Notes: a model not told the origin generated them from the sequence alone. A stretch of 64,000 bases of DNA from 55-13 sp964501275 (GCA_964501275.1 CAZCSP010000003.1:124001-188000), one strand, 5' to 3'. Positions 41,762 through 50,080 are shown, counted from the first letter of the stretch. A program made the numbers and translations.

Positions 41762-43243
41762 ATGAGTGGCAAAGCAAGCCCGAATCGAACCCTGCTGATG
41801 AATACCCTGGCGTTCACCGCGTGCTTCGCGGTGTGGACGATGTACGGCGTTCTCATCACCTTCCTGGTGGACAGCAAGGTTCTCGTCCTCGACAAGTCGC
41901 AGGTCGGTCTGTTGATCGGCGTTCCGATTCTCACCGGCTCCATCATGAGGCTACCGATCGGGATTCTGACGGACCGACTTGGCGGGCGTACGGTCTTTCT
42001 GGGGGTGATGCTGTTCTCGGCGGCGGCCGTCTTCATGACGAGCTTCGCCAACAGCTTCGCCACCTTCCTCATCGGGGGACTGCTGTTCGGCATGTCGGGA
42101 GCCTCGTTCTCGGCGGGAGTCGCTTACACCAGCCTCTTCTTTCCCAAGGAGAAGCAGGGGACGGCGCTGGGATTGTTCGGGATGGGGAATGTGGGAGCGG
42201 CTCTGACGACACTGGGCGTGCCAACCCTGCTCAACAAACTGACCAATGGCGGGCAAAACCTGGAGGGATGGCGACAGCTTCCCATGATCTATGCAGGGAT
42301 GCTCGTGGCCACTGCCGTTTTATTCGCCATGTTCACGGAGAACCGAAAGTCGGAGGGAGCCGCGAGTCGAACATTGGCCGATATGCTCAAGCCACTGAAA
42401 GACACGCGGGTGTGGCGGTTCGGGCTGTACTACTTCCTCCTCTTCGGCGGGTTCGTAGCCCTGGCCCAGTGGCTTGTGCCCTACTATGTGAACGTCTACG
42501 GGATGTCCCTTGCGACGGCGGGCTTCTTGGCATCGGCATTCAGCCTGCCGTCCGCCATGACCCGAGCGGTCGGAGGTTTCGTGGCCGACAAGATCGGCGC
42601 AAGAACCACGCTCTATTGGGTGTTGAGCGGCTGTACCCTGCTGTTTCTCCTGCTCATGACCCCACGGATGGATATCCGTTCTCCGGGCGAGGGGATCATG
42701 GCAGACCAAGCAGGCACCGTTACTGCGGTCAATGCAAACTCGGTGACCATCGGCGACAAGACCTACGCGCTGAAGAGTCCTGCCCTCAAGGTGAATCGCG
42801 ACGAAGGGAATCTGGTTTTACCGACTTTCGAGTCCTGGCAAGAGCCCGCCGTGCAGGTTGGGCACGAGGTTAAGAAGAGGGAGCTGATCGCCCGGGGCGT
42901 CACGCATGTTTACTTCCAGGCCAATCAGTGGGTCTTTACCGTCCTGGTGCTTCTGGCGGGCGTTTTGATGGGCGTGGGAATGGCGGCGATCTTCAAGCAC
43001 ATTCCCGCCTACTATCCAAACGATGTGGGAGCCGTCGGAGGCATAGTGGGAGTGATCGGAGGGCTTGGAGGCTTCGTCTGCCCCATCATTTTCGGCTACC
43101 TCCTGAAGTCGGTGGGTCTGTGGACATCCTGCTGGTTCTTCTTTGCGCTACTGGCCCTGACCAGCATCGTCTGGATGCACATCGTGGTGCTGAAGATGGC
43201 CAAGAATGTGGATGAGGGCGACCGGGTTCCCCAGCCACGGTAG
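41762..43243 (+). CDS. NarK/NasA-type nitrate/nitrite transporter with a soluble insertion
   Basis: This 493-residue major-facilitator protein has 12 predicted helices. Early stretches, FAVWTMYGVLITFLVDSK and GSIMRLPIGILTDRLGGRTVF, and the nitrate signature regions GNVGAALTTLGVP and GAVGGIVGVIGGLGGFVCPIIFGY mark the nitrate/nitrite porter family. About 85 residues (302-385) form an unusual soluble segment between helices of the second half, with a beta-rich part (GTVTAVNANSVTIGDKTYAL). Usual members have about 400-460 residues. It leads an operon with the TehA/SLAC1 channel, 2 bases on. Confidence 0.9.
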   Translation: MSGKASPNRTLLMNTLAFTACFAVWTMYGVLITFLVDSKVLVLDKSQVGLLIGVPILTGSIMRLPIGILTDRLGGRTVFLGVMLFSAAAVFMTSFANSFATFLIGGLLFGMSGASFSAGVAYTSLFFPKEKQGTALGLFGMGNVGAALTTLGVPTLLNKLTNGGQNLEGWRQLPMIYAGMLVATAVLFAMFTENRKSEGAASRTLADMLKPLKDTRVWRFGLYYFLLFGGFVALAQWLVPYYVNVYGMSLATAGFLASAFSLPSAMTRAVGGFVADKIGARTTLYWVLSGCTLLFLLLMTPRMDIRSPGEGIMADQAGTVTAVNANSVTIGDKTYALKSPALKVNRDEGNLVLPTFESWQEPAVQVGHEVKKRELIARGVTHVYFQANQWVFTVLVLLAGVLMGVGMAAIFKHIPAYYPNDVGAVGGIVGVIGGLGGFVCPIIFGYLLKSVGLWTSCWFFFALLALTSIVWMHIVVLKMAKNVDEGDRVPQPR

Positions 43244-43245
43244 AG

Positions 43246-44280
43246 ATGAACTTGAAGGCCAAGGCGCTGGCGACGCTGAAGGACATGTACCCTGGCTCGT
43301 TCGCCATGGTCATGGCGACCGGCATCGTTTCCATTGCCGCAAAACGGCTGGGTTATGTCAGCCCCGCTCTGGCCCTCCTGTGGATAAACGTCGGTCTGTT
43401 CATCCTTCTGTGGACCCTGCTGTTGAGCCGCATCGCCCTGTTTCCCGCGTCGGTTCGATCGGATATTGGCGACCATTGGAAGGGAGCCGGCTTCTTCACG
43501 GTGCCTGCCGCATGCGCGGTGTTTGGGGTTCAGTGGCTGGAGTTCGGAGGCAGGAACAGTATCGGCATCGGCATCGCTTTCTGGTGGCTGGCGTTCGTTT
43601 GTTGGCTCATCGTGACTCTGGTGTTCTTCTGCTCGATGATCGTGGGCGAAAACCAGGTGGATATCCACTACGCGATCAACGGCGCCTGGCTGACGTCGGT
43701 GGTCGCAACGCAGGGTCTCAGCGTGCTCGCTTCCTGCCTCGCCGCAAAGGGAATCGTCGATGCCGATCTGGGGTTCTACCTGTCGGCGTTCTTTGCGGGC
43801 GCGGGAGCGATGTTGTATCTGATGCTGATCGCCAGCATCTTCTATCGCCTTGTGGTCCACCCCGTAAGGGCGGCAGATTTCTCGGCTCCTTACTGGGTGA
43901 ACATGGGCGCGGCGATGATCACCTCGCTCGCCTTTTCCAAGACCTCGTCGATTGCCGCTCCCGACGTGCAGGCGCCTCTGAAGCTTCTGGGCATGGTAGT
44001 CTGGTCGTTTGGGGTTTGGTGGATTCCGATTCTGATCACGCTGGGCATCTGGCGGCATGGGTACAAGCGACTGCCGCTCAAGTACGATCCCCGTATCTGG
44101 TCGCTCGTATTCCCGCTGGGGATGTTTTCGGTCAGCACCCATGCCCTGTCGCAAGTGTGGCGCTGGCCGGGGTTTCTCAGCATCGCGGGTGGCGCGGTGT
44201 GGGTTGCCGCCTTTGCCTGGAGCCTTCTCGGGTTTGGTTTGGTGAAGACGAGTTTCCGATGGCTTCGCGAGAAAGTCTAA
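43246..44280 (+). CDS. TehA/SLAC1 (TDT) family anion transporter
   Basis: This 344-residue protein has about ten hydrophobic helices, beginning MYPGSFAMVMATGIVSIAAKRLGY, typical of the TDT/SLAC1 family. Family members carry tellurite, malate, sulfite or, in plants, nitrate and chloride. Its start is 2 bases after the NarK-type gene, so nitrate, nitrite or counter-ion movement is a reasonable inference. Confidence 0.85.
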   Translation: MNLKAKALATLKDMYPGSFAMVMATGIVSIAAKRLGYVSPALALLWINVGLFILLWTLLLSRIALFPASVRSDIGDHWKGAGFFTVPAACAVFGVQWLEFGGRNSIGIGIAFWWLAFVCWLIVTLVFFCSMIVGENQVDIHYAINGAWLTSVVATQGLSVLASCLAAKGIVDADLGFYLSAFFAGAGAMLYLMLIASIFYRLVVHPVRAADFSAPYWVNMGAAMITSLAFSKTSSIAAPDVQAPLKLLGMVVWSFGVWWIPILITLGIWRHGYKRLPLKYDPRIWSLVFPLGMFSVSTHALSQVWRWPGFLSIAGGAVWVAAFAWSLLGFGLVKTSFRWLREKV

Positions 44281-44292
44281 CTTTGAATCCCG

Positions 44293-44308
44293 TATGACGA
44301 CCGTCATG
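44293..44308. promoter_or_regulatory. Crp/Fnr-type box TATGACGACCGTCATG
   Basis: ATGAC-GACC-GTCAT is a perfect palindrome; only the outermost pair is mismatched. It lies 36 bases before the NnrS-like gene. A TATAAG hexamer lies 7-12 bases before that ATG and fits a -10 element with transcription starting at or next to the ATG. Confidence 0.72.
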
Positions 44309-44344
44309 GACCTCTGGCCAAATGTCGGCCACATATAAGGGGAG

Positions 44345-45715
44345 ATGAAGGCAACATCGCTTTCCCCGCTTCGAGTTCTTCCAACATCGGTTCCCGCATC
44401 AAAACCCACGGATCGGGCATCCGTCGAAATCTACCGGCCCTTCTTCCTGGCGGGGATTCTCTGCGTGCTGACTGTAGGATGCCTGTTGGGAGCGGTCGCT
44501 CTTCACGGGATTGGGCGGAGCGGCGCCTACACCAGTTCCACCTGGGCACCCTACATTCTGGCCCACGCCAACTCCCAACTCTTTGGGTGGGTGGGGTTCT
44601 TTGTGATGGGGTTCGCGTTGCAGCAGCATGCCCCGACGCTTGCCCGCGCCGCCCTGTTCCACCGGTTGGCTTGGACTTCGCTCATCCTGATGGCCCTCGG
44701 GATTGCCCTGCGCTTCGTAGCGGAACCGATGTCCGCTGTGGATCGAGAGCTCTGGGTGCCCGTAGGAGTCTTCGCTTGCGTTTTGCAGGCCATCGCCGTG
44801 CCGGTATTCATCTTCAATATGTTCTACTGCCGACACCGATCGGGAGGGGCGCTGCCTTGGCAGGTTCGATTCGTATTCGCTGCGCTCGCGTTCCTGCTTA
44901 CCGTCGCCATCGCCGAGCCGTTCGTCTTCTTCTATAGCCACCAGGCAGACCGGATGGACTCGATCTTCTTCATCGCGCGTTGGTATCCCGTTTTGCGCGA
45001 AGCCCAGTTCCTGGGGTTTGTCGCGATGATGATCTTTGGGATTTCCATGGTTAAACTGAACTCTTGTTTCGGTGTTCGGGAAGCCAACGAGAGGCTAGGT
45101 CGCACCGCCTTTGTCCTTTGGCTGATCGGACTCGGACTGCGTACGTTCGGCTGGCTGAGTGCGTTTGATCGGGAGTTTGCGCCTGGCAGCCAGACGATGT
45201 ACTTTGCCGGCGGAATCCTTCTCGCAATAACCGCCATCGTGGTGGTGTTGGCCACCCGGATTTTCGAGCCGCTCGCCGAGAGCTTCCGGTCGCACAAGTT
45301 TGTGCGCGGAGCGTTTGCTTGGCTTTTGATTGCGGGAGCTTTGCTGATCGTTGAGCCGCTTCATCTCAAGATCATTGGCGCGCCCTTCTCCCATGCCTTC
45401 ACCGGGGCGGTCCGTCATGCCGTTACCGTCGGGTTTATATCGCAGATGATCCTTGGGTTCGGCGCGCACATCGTCGCCCGGATGAACGACCTCGACGAGC
45501 GGAAGCTGGCGCCTCTGTGGAGCGTGTTTATCCTCCTCAACGTCGGCAACGCCGCCCGAGTGGCGTTGGAGATCGCGACCGACTTTACGCCTCGCGCCTT
45601 TGCTCCCATGGGGATCACCGGCTTCATCGAACTGGTTGGGCTGGGCATTTGGGCGAGCCATGTGGCCCGTCCAATGCTTGCCCGGCGGCGGCTAACGGTG
45701 GCCGATGCCAAGTAA
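44345..45715 (+). CDS. NnrS family membrane protein
   Basis: This 456-residue protein has about twelve hydrophobic helices. HANSQLFGWVGFFVMGFALQQ, LGFVAMMIFGISMVKL and histidine-bearing helices such as GAVRHAVTVGFISQMILGFGAHIV match NnrS, a haem- and copper-containing protein that protects cells from nitric oxide in denitrifiers. An island-type box lies upstream, and the island's Crp/Fnr gene overlaps its end. Confidence 0.85.
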   Translation: MKATSLSPLRVLPTSVPASKPTDRASVEIYRPFFLAGILCVLTVGCLLGAVALHGIGRSGAYTSSTWAPYILAHANSQLFGWVGFFVMGFALQQHAPTLARAALFHRLAWTSLILMALGIALRFVAEPMSAVDRELWVPVGVFACVLQAIAVPVFIFNMFYCRHRSGGALPWQVRFVFAALAFLLTVAIAEPFVFFYSHQADRMDSIFFIARWYPVLREAQFLGFVAMMIFGISMVKLNSCFGVREANERLGRTAFVLWLIGLGLRTFGWLSAFDREFAPGSQTMYFAGGILLAITAIVVVLATRIFEPLAESFRSHKFVRGAFAWLLIAGALLIVEPLHLKIIGAPFSHAFTGAVRHAVTVGFISQMILGFGAHIVARMNDLDERKLAPLWSVFILLNVGNAARVALEIATDFTPRAFAPMGITGFIELVGLGIWASHVARPMLARRRLTVADAK

Positions 45716-46433
45716 TCTTGCGTTCGATATGGCATCTGTGCCCGAAAAACCTTCGATCAACTCCGTCATCGCCTCCTGTTCGGTCCTCAATCCCCTTGTC
45801 GAGGCCGAGCGAGCCAGCCTTGCTGAGCAGAGTTTCATGGCCTATGCCGAGCGGGGAGAGGTGATCTGGCTCGCCGGTTCCCCCTCTCAAAACATCGATG
45901 TGGTCGGCACTGGGTTTGTCAAGATGACGCGGTCCACTCCTCAGGGCGCAGAGGTGGCGATCGAACTGCTTGGCCCCGGCCAGTGTTTCGGACTGCTGGT
46001 GGCGATCGAAGGGCGCGAGTATCCCCTCTCGGCGGTGGCCGTCACCAACACCTGGTATCTGAAGATTCCCACCCGTCCTTTTGTCGAGATTTACAACTCG
46101 AATTCCAATCTGCGGGACCAAGTTCTACGCGCCCTCGGGCCCCGACTCCGCAAGGCCCACGATATGATGGCGCGGATGTCGATGGGCCGCATGGAGCAGC
46201 GCATTGCCGCTGTTCTTCTGATTCTGCTGGACTCCTACGGCCAGCCGCAGAAGCTGGGGACCCGCATCGAGGTTCCGCTGACTCGTCAAGACCTGGCCGA
46301 AATGGCGGGGACAACGGTAGAGACGTCCATCCGGGTCATGAGCAAGCTCCAAAAGGAAGGAATCGTCACCACCGACAAGCAGATGATCACCATCCTGGAC
46401 GCCGCCTCGCTGAGCGAGTCGTTGTTGACCTAG
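45705..46433 (+). CDS. Crp/Fnr family transcriptional regulator of the island
   Basis: This 242-residue protein has an N-terminal cyclic-nucleotide-type sensor domain (about 25-140), a long dimer helix (about 140-170), and a winged helix-turn-helix (about 175-235). The recognition helix TTVETSIRVMSKL (203-215) keeps the core Glu206 and Arg210 but has Val205 and Ile209 where CRP has Arg/Gly and FNR has Val/Ser. It lacks the FNR cysteine cluster (only Cys25 and Cys94), so it is not a FeS oxygen sensor; a haem or NO sensor of DNR type is more likely. It overlaps the NnrS gene by 11 bases. Its stop codon overlaps the left end of a MITE-like element. Confidence 0.9.
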   Translation: MPSNLAFDMASVPEKPSINSVIASCSVLNPLVEAERASLAEQSFMAYAERGEVIWLAGSPSQNIDVVGTGFVKMTRSTPQGAEVAIELLGPGQCFGLLVAIEGREYPLSAVAVTNTWYLKIPTRPFVEIYNSNSNLRDQVLRALGPRLRKAHDMMARMSMGRMEQRIAAVLLILLDSYGQPQKLGTRIEVPLTRQDLAEMAGTTVETSIRVMSKLQKEGIVTTDKQMITILDAASLSESLLT

Positions 46434-46679
46434 AGCTTGTGTGTAAATTCGCTCTTGCTTCTGAACGGCGTCATCCTGAGCGAGCCAGAAGGAGTCTGTA
46501 GCTTCGCCGTTTGCTGGTCGCGAGTCGAAGGACCTCACCCGTCTGTAGCCTCATGCCAACCTACAAGCGGGTGAGGTGGTTCGACTTCGCGGTATAGAAC
46601 GATCTGCCAGGCAACACACTCGGGCCGCTCTCGCTCACCATGACGCCGCCCTACAAGCTTGAATTTACACACAAGCTCT
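46432..46679. mobile_element. MITE-like element with 19-bp terminal inverted repeats
   Basis: A perfect 19-bp inverted repeat AGAGCTTGTGTGTAAATTC bounds 248 bases (46432-46450 and 46661-46679). The interior is itself a long imperfect foldback: CTCACCCGTCTGTAG pairs with CTACAAGCGGGTGAG, and GGCGTCATCCTGAGCGAG with its near complement. It has no open frame. A partial copy lies at 50876-50981. A clear target-site duplication was not found. The TAG stop of the Crp/Fnr gene uses the first two bases of the repeat, so the insertion defines the protein's end. Confidence 0.75.
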
Positions 46680-46702
46680 TAGCCTGTAGTAAAAGCCCCT
46701 TC

Positions 46703-46910
46703 GACCGCGAAGCGGTCCCATCCAGTAGCCAGGTGGTCGAAGACCCCTGGATCGTCCCCATCCAAACCATCCGACCGCGAAGCGGTCGAATCTGCTGGTA
46801 GTCCAAATACCATCGTTCGATTAAGGTGTGACCGCTTCGCGGTCATAGGTGGATACGCCTGTCCAGGGGTCTTCGACCACCTGGCTACTGGATGGGACCG
46901 CTCCGCGGTC
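46703..46910. repeat. Foldback element with 49-bp arms and internal GACCGCGAAGCGGTC palindromes
   Basis: The arms 46703-46751 and 46862-46910 are complementary over 49 bases with a single mismatch. Four copies of the palindrome GACCGC-GAA-GCGGTC (or its complement, one with a changed base) occur at 46703-46717, 46773-46787, 46830-46844 and 46896-46910. This looks like a compound REP/BIME-type unit. It lies directly after the MITE and between it and mobA, with no gene in it. Confidence 0.75.
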
Positions 46911-46960
46911 AATGCCTTGAACGTCCAGGTGAGCGCAGATGCTTCAAGGGGGAAGGGCTT

Positions 46961-47518
46961 TTATGTGGCTCGCAGCCGAGCCCACTCCTCCGGTGAGTTG
47001 GCCCCTCGGATCGCCAACGGATCGATCCCGGCGTCGGCAATCTCCTCGGGATCGACCGTCCGATAACGAAGGCGTTCCAGCCAGGCCATCAGACTGCGCT
47101 TGCCTTCCTCAACTGTATGATTCAGATGGGTCCAGGCTTCGGCGGAGTAGACGGCGCACAGCGGTTGCAAGTGGGCGTCGGCCTGGGGCACGACGGCTTG
47201 CCAGCCATCTCGCAAGGAATCCAAGAACGGAACGAGGCGGCCGTCGAAGCGGGGCAGGTCGCAGGAGACGACGAATACCGCATCGGCGGTGGGCGCAAAC
47301 CGGGAGAGGGCGATGAGGGGCCCGGCAAACTCCTCTTGATCCTCCAGGAAATCGCAACCGTCCAAAGGTTCTCGACCTAACACCGTCACCCGAGAACAGT
47401 GCTCAGCAAGGCTTCGGGCGATGCGCTCCGCAAGCGGTTCGCCATCCACCATGAGGCGAGCCTTATCCGCGCCCATGCGACGGCTGGCTCCACCGGTGAG
47501 CAGAACCCCTTCGATCAT
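46961..47518 (-). CDS. mobA: Molybdenum cofactor guanylyltransferase (MobA)
   Basis: This joins GMP to Mo-molybdopterin to form the MGD cofactor needed by the island's molybdoenzyme. The 185 residues match the family. The N-terminal GTP-binding motif is LLTGGASRRMGADKARL, and the metal-binding aspartate motif is VVSCDLPRF. It is divergent from the CMD-type gene, and the box at 47554-47569 lies 35 bases before its start. Confidence 0.9.
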   Translation of the reverse strand: MIEGVLLTGGASRRMGADKARLMVDGEPLAERIARSLAEHCSRVTVLGREPLDGCDFLEDQEEFAGPLIALSRFAPTADAVFVVSCDLPRFDGRLVPFLDSLRDGWQAVVPQADAHLQPLCAVYSAEAWTHLNHTVEEGKRSLMAWLERLRYRTVDPEEIADAGIDPLAIRGANSPEEWARLRAT

Positions 47519-47553
47519 AGGAGTATCTTATCCAGAAATGACGAAGACTTCAC

Positions 47554-47569
47554 TATGACAACCGTCATA
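47554..47569. promoter_or_regulatory. Crp/Fnr-type box TATGACAACCGTCATA (best copy)
   Basis: TATGAC-AACC-GTCATA is a perfect palindrome apart from the central four bases. It lies between mobA (35 bases to its start) and the CMD-type gene (40 bases to its start), at near-equal distances, so both may be controlled. A weaker partial copy, ATGATAGTCGTCAG, follows at about 47579. Confidence 0.78.
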
Positions 47570-47609
47570 GACCGCTACAATGATAGTCGTCAGGATAAAG
47601 AACGGGACG

Positions 47610-47933
47610 ATGGGCAAACTACCGAAACGATATGAGAAGTTTATGGAGACCTACCCGGCGGTGGGACAAGCCTACCGTGAGTTGGGGGACGCGGTGGCCG
47701 ATGCGGGACCTCTCGACGCCAAGGTGCGGGCTCTGGTGAAGATCGGCATTGCCATCGGCTCCCGCCAAGAAGGCGCGACCCGAAGCCATGTGCGCAAAGC
47801 CCTGGAGGCGGGCTCGACGCCGGAAGAGATTCGCCACGCCATCCTGCAGGCAACCACCACCGTCGGATTTCCGAACATGATGGCGGGTCTGTCTTGGGCG
47901 GACGATATTCTGGAGGAGGCATCGCGTGGTTAA
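47610..47933 (+). CDS. Carboxymuconolactone decarboxylase (AhpD-like) family protein
   Basis: This small helical protein (107 residues from ATG 47610) has the CMD family fold, with AKVRALVKIGIAIGSRQEGATRSHVRKALEAGSTPEEIRHAI. Classical AhpD enzymes have CxxC; here the equivalent region reads SRQEGATRSH, without cysteines, so peroxidase activity of AhpD type is unlikely. Function is unclear. I take ATG 47610 and not 47580, which would put the start within about 10 bases of the box. It begins an operon with the cytochrome b gene. Confidence 0.7.
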   Translation: MGKLPKRYEKFMETYPAVGQAYRELGDAVADAGPLDAKVRALVKIGIAIGSRQEGATRSHVRKALEAGSTPEEIRHAILQATTTVGFPNMMAGLSWADDILEEASRG

Positions 47934-48957
47934 TCGTTCCAGTTCAAGAATCGCGTTTGCGGGTGGCCTGATCGCCGCCCTATTGGTCCTTGCCGGGATT
48001 TACTTCGGCTCGGGCAAGTTGGATCGGTTCGACCGCCCATTGGCGGCCTACGCCGCCGCCACGGTGTTCGCCGCCTTTGCGATCTTCTATCGCTACTTGA
48101 TGTGGATTCAGCGCCCGCCCACCTGGCGATACTTCAAGGCGGGATGGAGACTCTTCCTGCAACCCAAGAAGCTGGTTCGCAACGTGGGCAAGTTCATCGT
48201 TCTGCTTTGGAACAACATCGTGGCCCAGAAGTTCATCGAGCGGCGAAGCCATAAGCGCTGGCTGGCCCACCTGTGCCTGGCCTGGGGCTGTCTGCTGGCG
48301 TTTGCCATCACTTTCCCGCTCAGTTGGGGCTGGGTGCAGTTTGGGATTGCCCCGAACGGCGTGGATTATGTGGTCGAGTTCATGGGGATGAAGCAGTTCA
48401 GCTTCCCGCCGGATAGCATCCTCGCGTTCCTCTTCTTCAACGGGCTCAACTTCAGCGCGGTGTTTGTGCTTGTGGGCGTGGGATTGGCGATGCATCGGCG
48501 CATTTTTGAAGCCGGAGCCCAGGCGGTCCAGTCTTTGGCAGGCGACCTGATCCCGCTGTTCCTGCTGTTCGCGGTTTCCGTGACTGGCCTGATGCTTACC
48601 GCCAGCTACCGGCTGATGGGAGGCTCGAACTTTGCGTTCCTGTCGCTACTCCATGCGTTCACCGTGGTCATTCTGTTGCTGTATATGCCGTTCGGTAAGT
48701 TCTTCCACGTCATCCAGCGCACTGCCCACCTAGGCGTGGCCTACTACAAGGAGGAAGCCGCCGCCGGTGAGCAGGCCATCTGCCTGCGCTCTGGCCTGCC
48801 CTATGAGTCGCAGATGCACCATGACGACCTGGTCGCGGTGATGAAGGAGATCGACATGGACTTTGGCGCTCACCAAGACCTGTCTCCTCAAGAGAAGCGC
48901 AAGCTCATCTCCCTGAACCAGGCGGCGGTGATCGACGGGACTCCTTATGTCGGATAG
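47926..48957 (+). CDS. NarI-like membrane cytochrome b subunit
   Basis: This 343-residue protein has six hydrophobic helices and a pattern of histidines (RWLAHLCLAWG, GLAMHRRI, LLHAFTVVILLLYMPFGKFFHVIQR) seen in NarI, HdrE and DsrM-type di-haem cytochromes b that oxidise quinol. The C-terminal soluble tail (about 265-343) has few cysteines. It starts with GTG 47926, overlapping the CMD-type gene by 8 bases. As a quinol-oxidising subunit it could feed electrons to the Rieske and four-cluster ferredoxin and then to the molybdoenzyme; this chain is an inference. Confidence 0.8.
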   Translation: MVNRSSSRIAFAGGLIAALLVLAGIYFGSGKLDRFDRPLAAYAAATVFAAFAIFYRYLMWIQRPPTWRYFKAGWRLFLQPKKLVRNVGKFIVLLWNNIVAQKFIERRSHKRWLAHLCLAWGCLLAFAITFPLSWGWVQFGIAPNGVDYVVEFMGMKQFSFPPDSILAFLFFNGLNFSAVFVLVGVGLAMHRRIFEAGAQAVQSLAGDLIPLFLLFAVSVTGLMLTASYRLMGGSNFAFLSLLHAFTVVILLLYMPFGKFFHVIQRTAHLGVAYYKEEAAAGEQAICLRSGLPYESQMHHDDLVAVMKEIDMDFGAHQDLSPQEKRKLISLNQAAVIDGTPYVG

Positions 48958-49321
48958 TCCCGTCAACCTTCTTGAACTGGCCCGCCAGGGCGGTGGCGGC
49001 CCGTTATGGGCGACGGAATCCGACGATCTGGACTGCACCTTCGTCGCTTGGGGGAGTGGGCAGGGGGTTGTGGAGCATGTCAACGCGGAAGTCGATGTGG
49101 TGATGGTCGTTCTCTCCGGCAACGGGCGTGTCTTTCTTGACGGGCGATCGATGGACCTTGCGCCAGGCGCGGTCCTGATGATTCCCAAAGATGTATCCCG
49201 AGCTATCCAGGCTGGGGAAGGTGGCGTGGCCTATCTCAATGTCCACAAACGACGCAAACGCTTGAACCTGGGCAATCCCGCCGACCGAATTCAAAACCAA
49301 CTGAACTTACCAAGGAGCTAG
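48947..49321 (+). CDS. Small cupin-like protein
   Basis: This 124-residue protein has a cupin barrel with VEHVNAEVDVVMVVLSGNGRVFLDGRSMDLAPGAVLMIPKDVSRAI, but only part of the usual metal-binding histidines. It overlaps the cytochrome b gene by 11 bases. Its role in the island is unknown; it may bind a small anion or act as a sensor. Confidence 0.75.
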   Translation: MSDSPVNLLELARQGGGGPLWATESDDLDCTFVAWGSGQGVVEHVNAEVDVVMVVLSGNGRVFLDGRSMDLAPGAVLMIPKDVSRAIQAGEGGVAYLNVHKRRKRLNLGNPADRIQNQLNLPRS

Positions 49322-49327
49322 ATATCC

Positions 49328-50080
49328 ATGATTTCCACACTCGTCGCCTTTTTTGCCATAGCATCTGCCCCGCAAGCCGATTTGACCGTGCTGGCCGCGG
49401 CTTCCTTGAAAGCTCCGTTGAACGAAATCGCGCGGCAGTTCGAGGCGAAGCATCCCGACGTCCGAGTCCAAATCAGCTTCGCCGGTTCCCAGGAGTTGGC
49501 GACGCAGATCAACCTTGGCGCTCCCGCCGACGCCTTCTTCAGCGCGGATCGAGCGCAGATGGATGTGGTCGTGAAGTCGGGGAAGGTCGAGGGAAAGCAG
49601 GTTCGACCTTTCACCGCCAACCAACTGACCTTACTGGTTTCCCAATCGGCGGCCTCTCGCATCAAAGGGCTGGCCGAACTTGGGCAGAGTGGCCTGAAGA
49701 TTTGCATGGCGGGGGAGAAAGTTCCGGTGGGGGCCTATACCCGGGAGATGCTGAAAAAGGCGTCCGCCAAGCTGGGCAACCCGTGGCTGGTCCAACTCCA
49801 AGCCAATACCGTTTCGTTGGAAACCAACGTGTCGGCGGTGGTTTCGCGCGTCGAACTGGATGAAGTCGATGCGGGGTTCGTCTACCAAACCGATGCGATC
49901 CAGGCCAAAAAGTCGGTGTCCCGAGCCATCCCCAAGGAGTGGAATGTGAGGGCGCAATACTTCGTCGCCGTCCCCAAAGACTCCAAGTTGGCAACCTCCG
50001 CGAAGCAGTTTGTGAACCTGGTATTGGCGCGAGAAGGTCAGACCATCCTCGCAAAATATGGTTTTATGCCTCCCAAGTGA
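49328..50080 (+). CDS. modA: Molybdate-binding periplasmic protein (ModA)
   Basis: This 250-residue protein begins with a short signal peptide, then LTVLAAASLKAPLNEIARQFEAKHPDVRVQISFAGSQELATQINLGAPADAFFSADRAQMD, the ModA signature. It captures molybdate for the transporter. The AAGGAG ribosome site lies 11 bases before the ATG, and modB overlaps its stop. Confidence 0.92.
   Translation: MISTLVAFFAIASAPQADLTVLAAASLKAPLNEIARQFEAKHPDVRVQISFAGSQELATQINLGAPADAFFSADRAQMDVVVKSGKVEGKQVRPFTANQLTLLVSQSAASRIKGLAELGQSGLKICMAGEKVPVGAYTREMLKKASAKLGNPWLVQLQANTVSLETNVSAVVSRVELDEVDAGFVYQTDAIQAKKSVSRAIPKEWNVRAQYFVAVPKDSKLATSAKQFVNLVLAREGQTILAKYGFMPPK

Noticed and set aside
43096..44409. 437-residue minus-strand frame opposite the TehA/SLAC1 gene
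   Set aside because: Its Arg/His/Gln-rich composition and lack of motifs mark it as antisense shadow; the plus strand has clear membrane helices.
46432..46960. CRISPR array
   Set aside because: The repeats are inverted foldbacks and palindromes, without equal-length spacers or cas genes.
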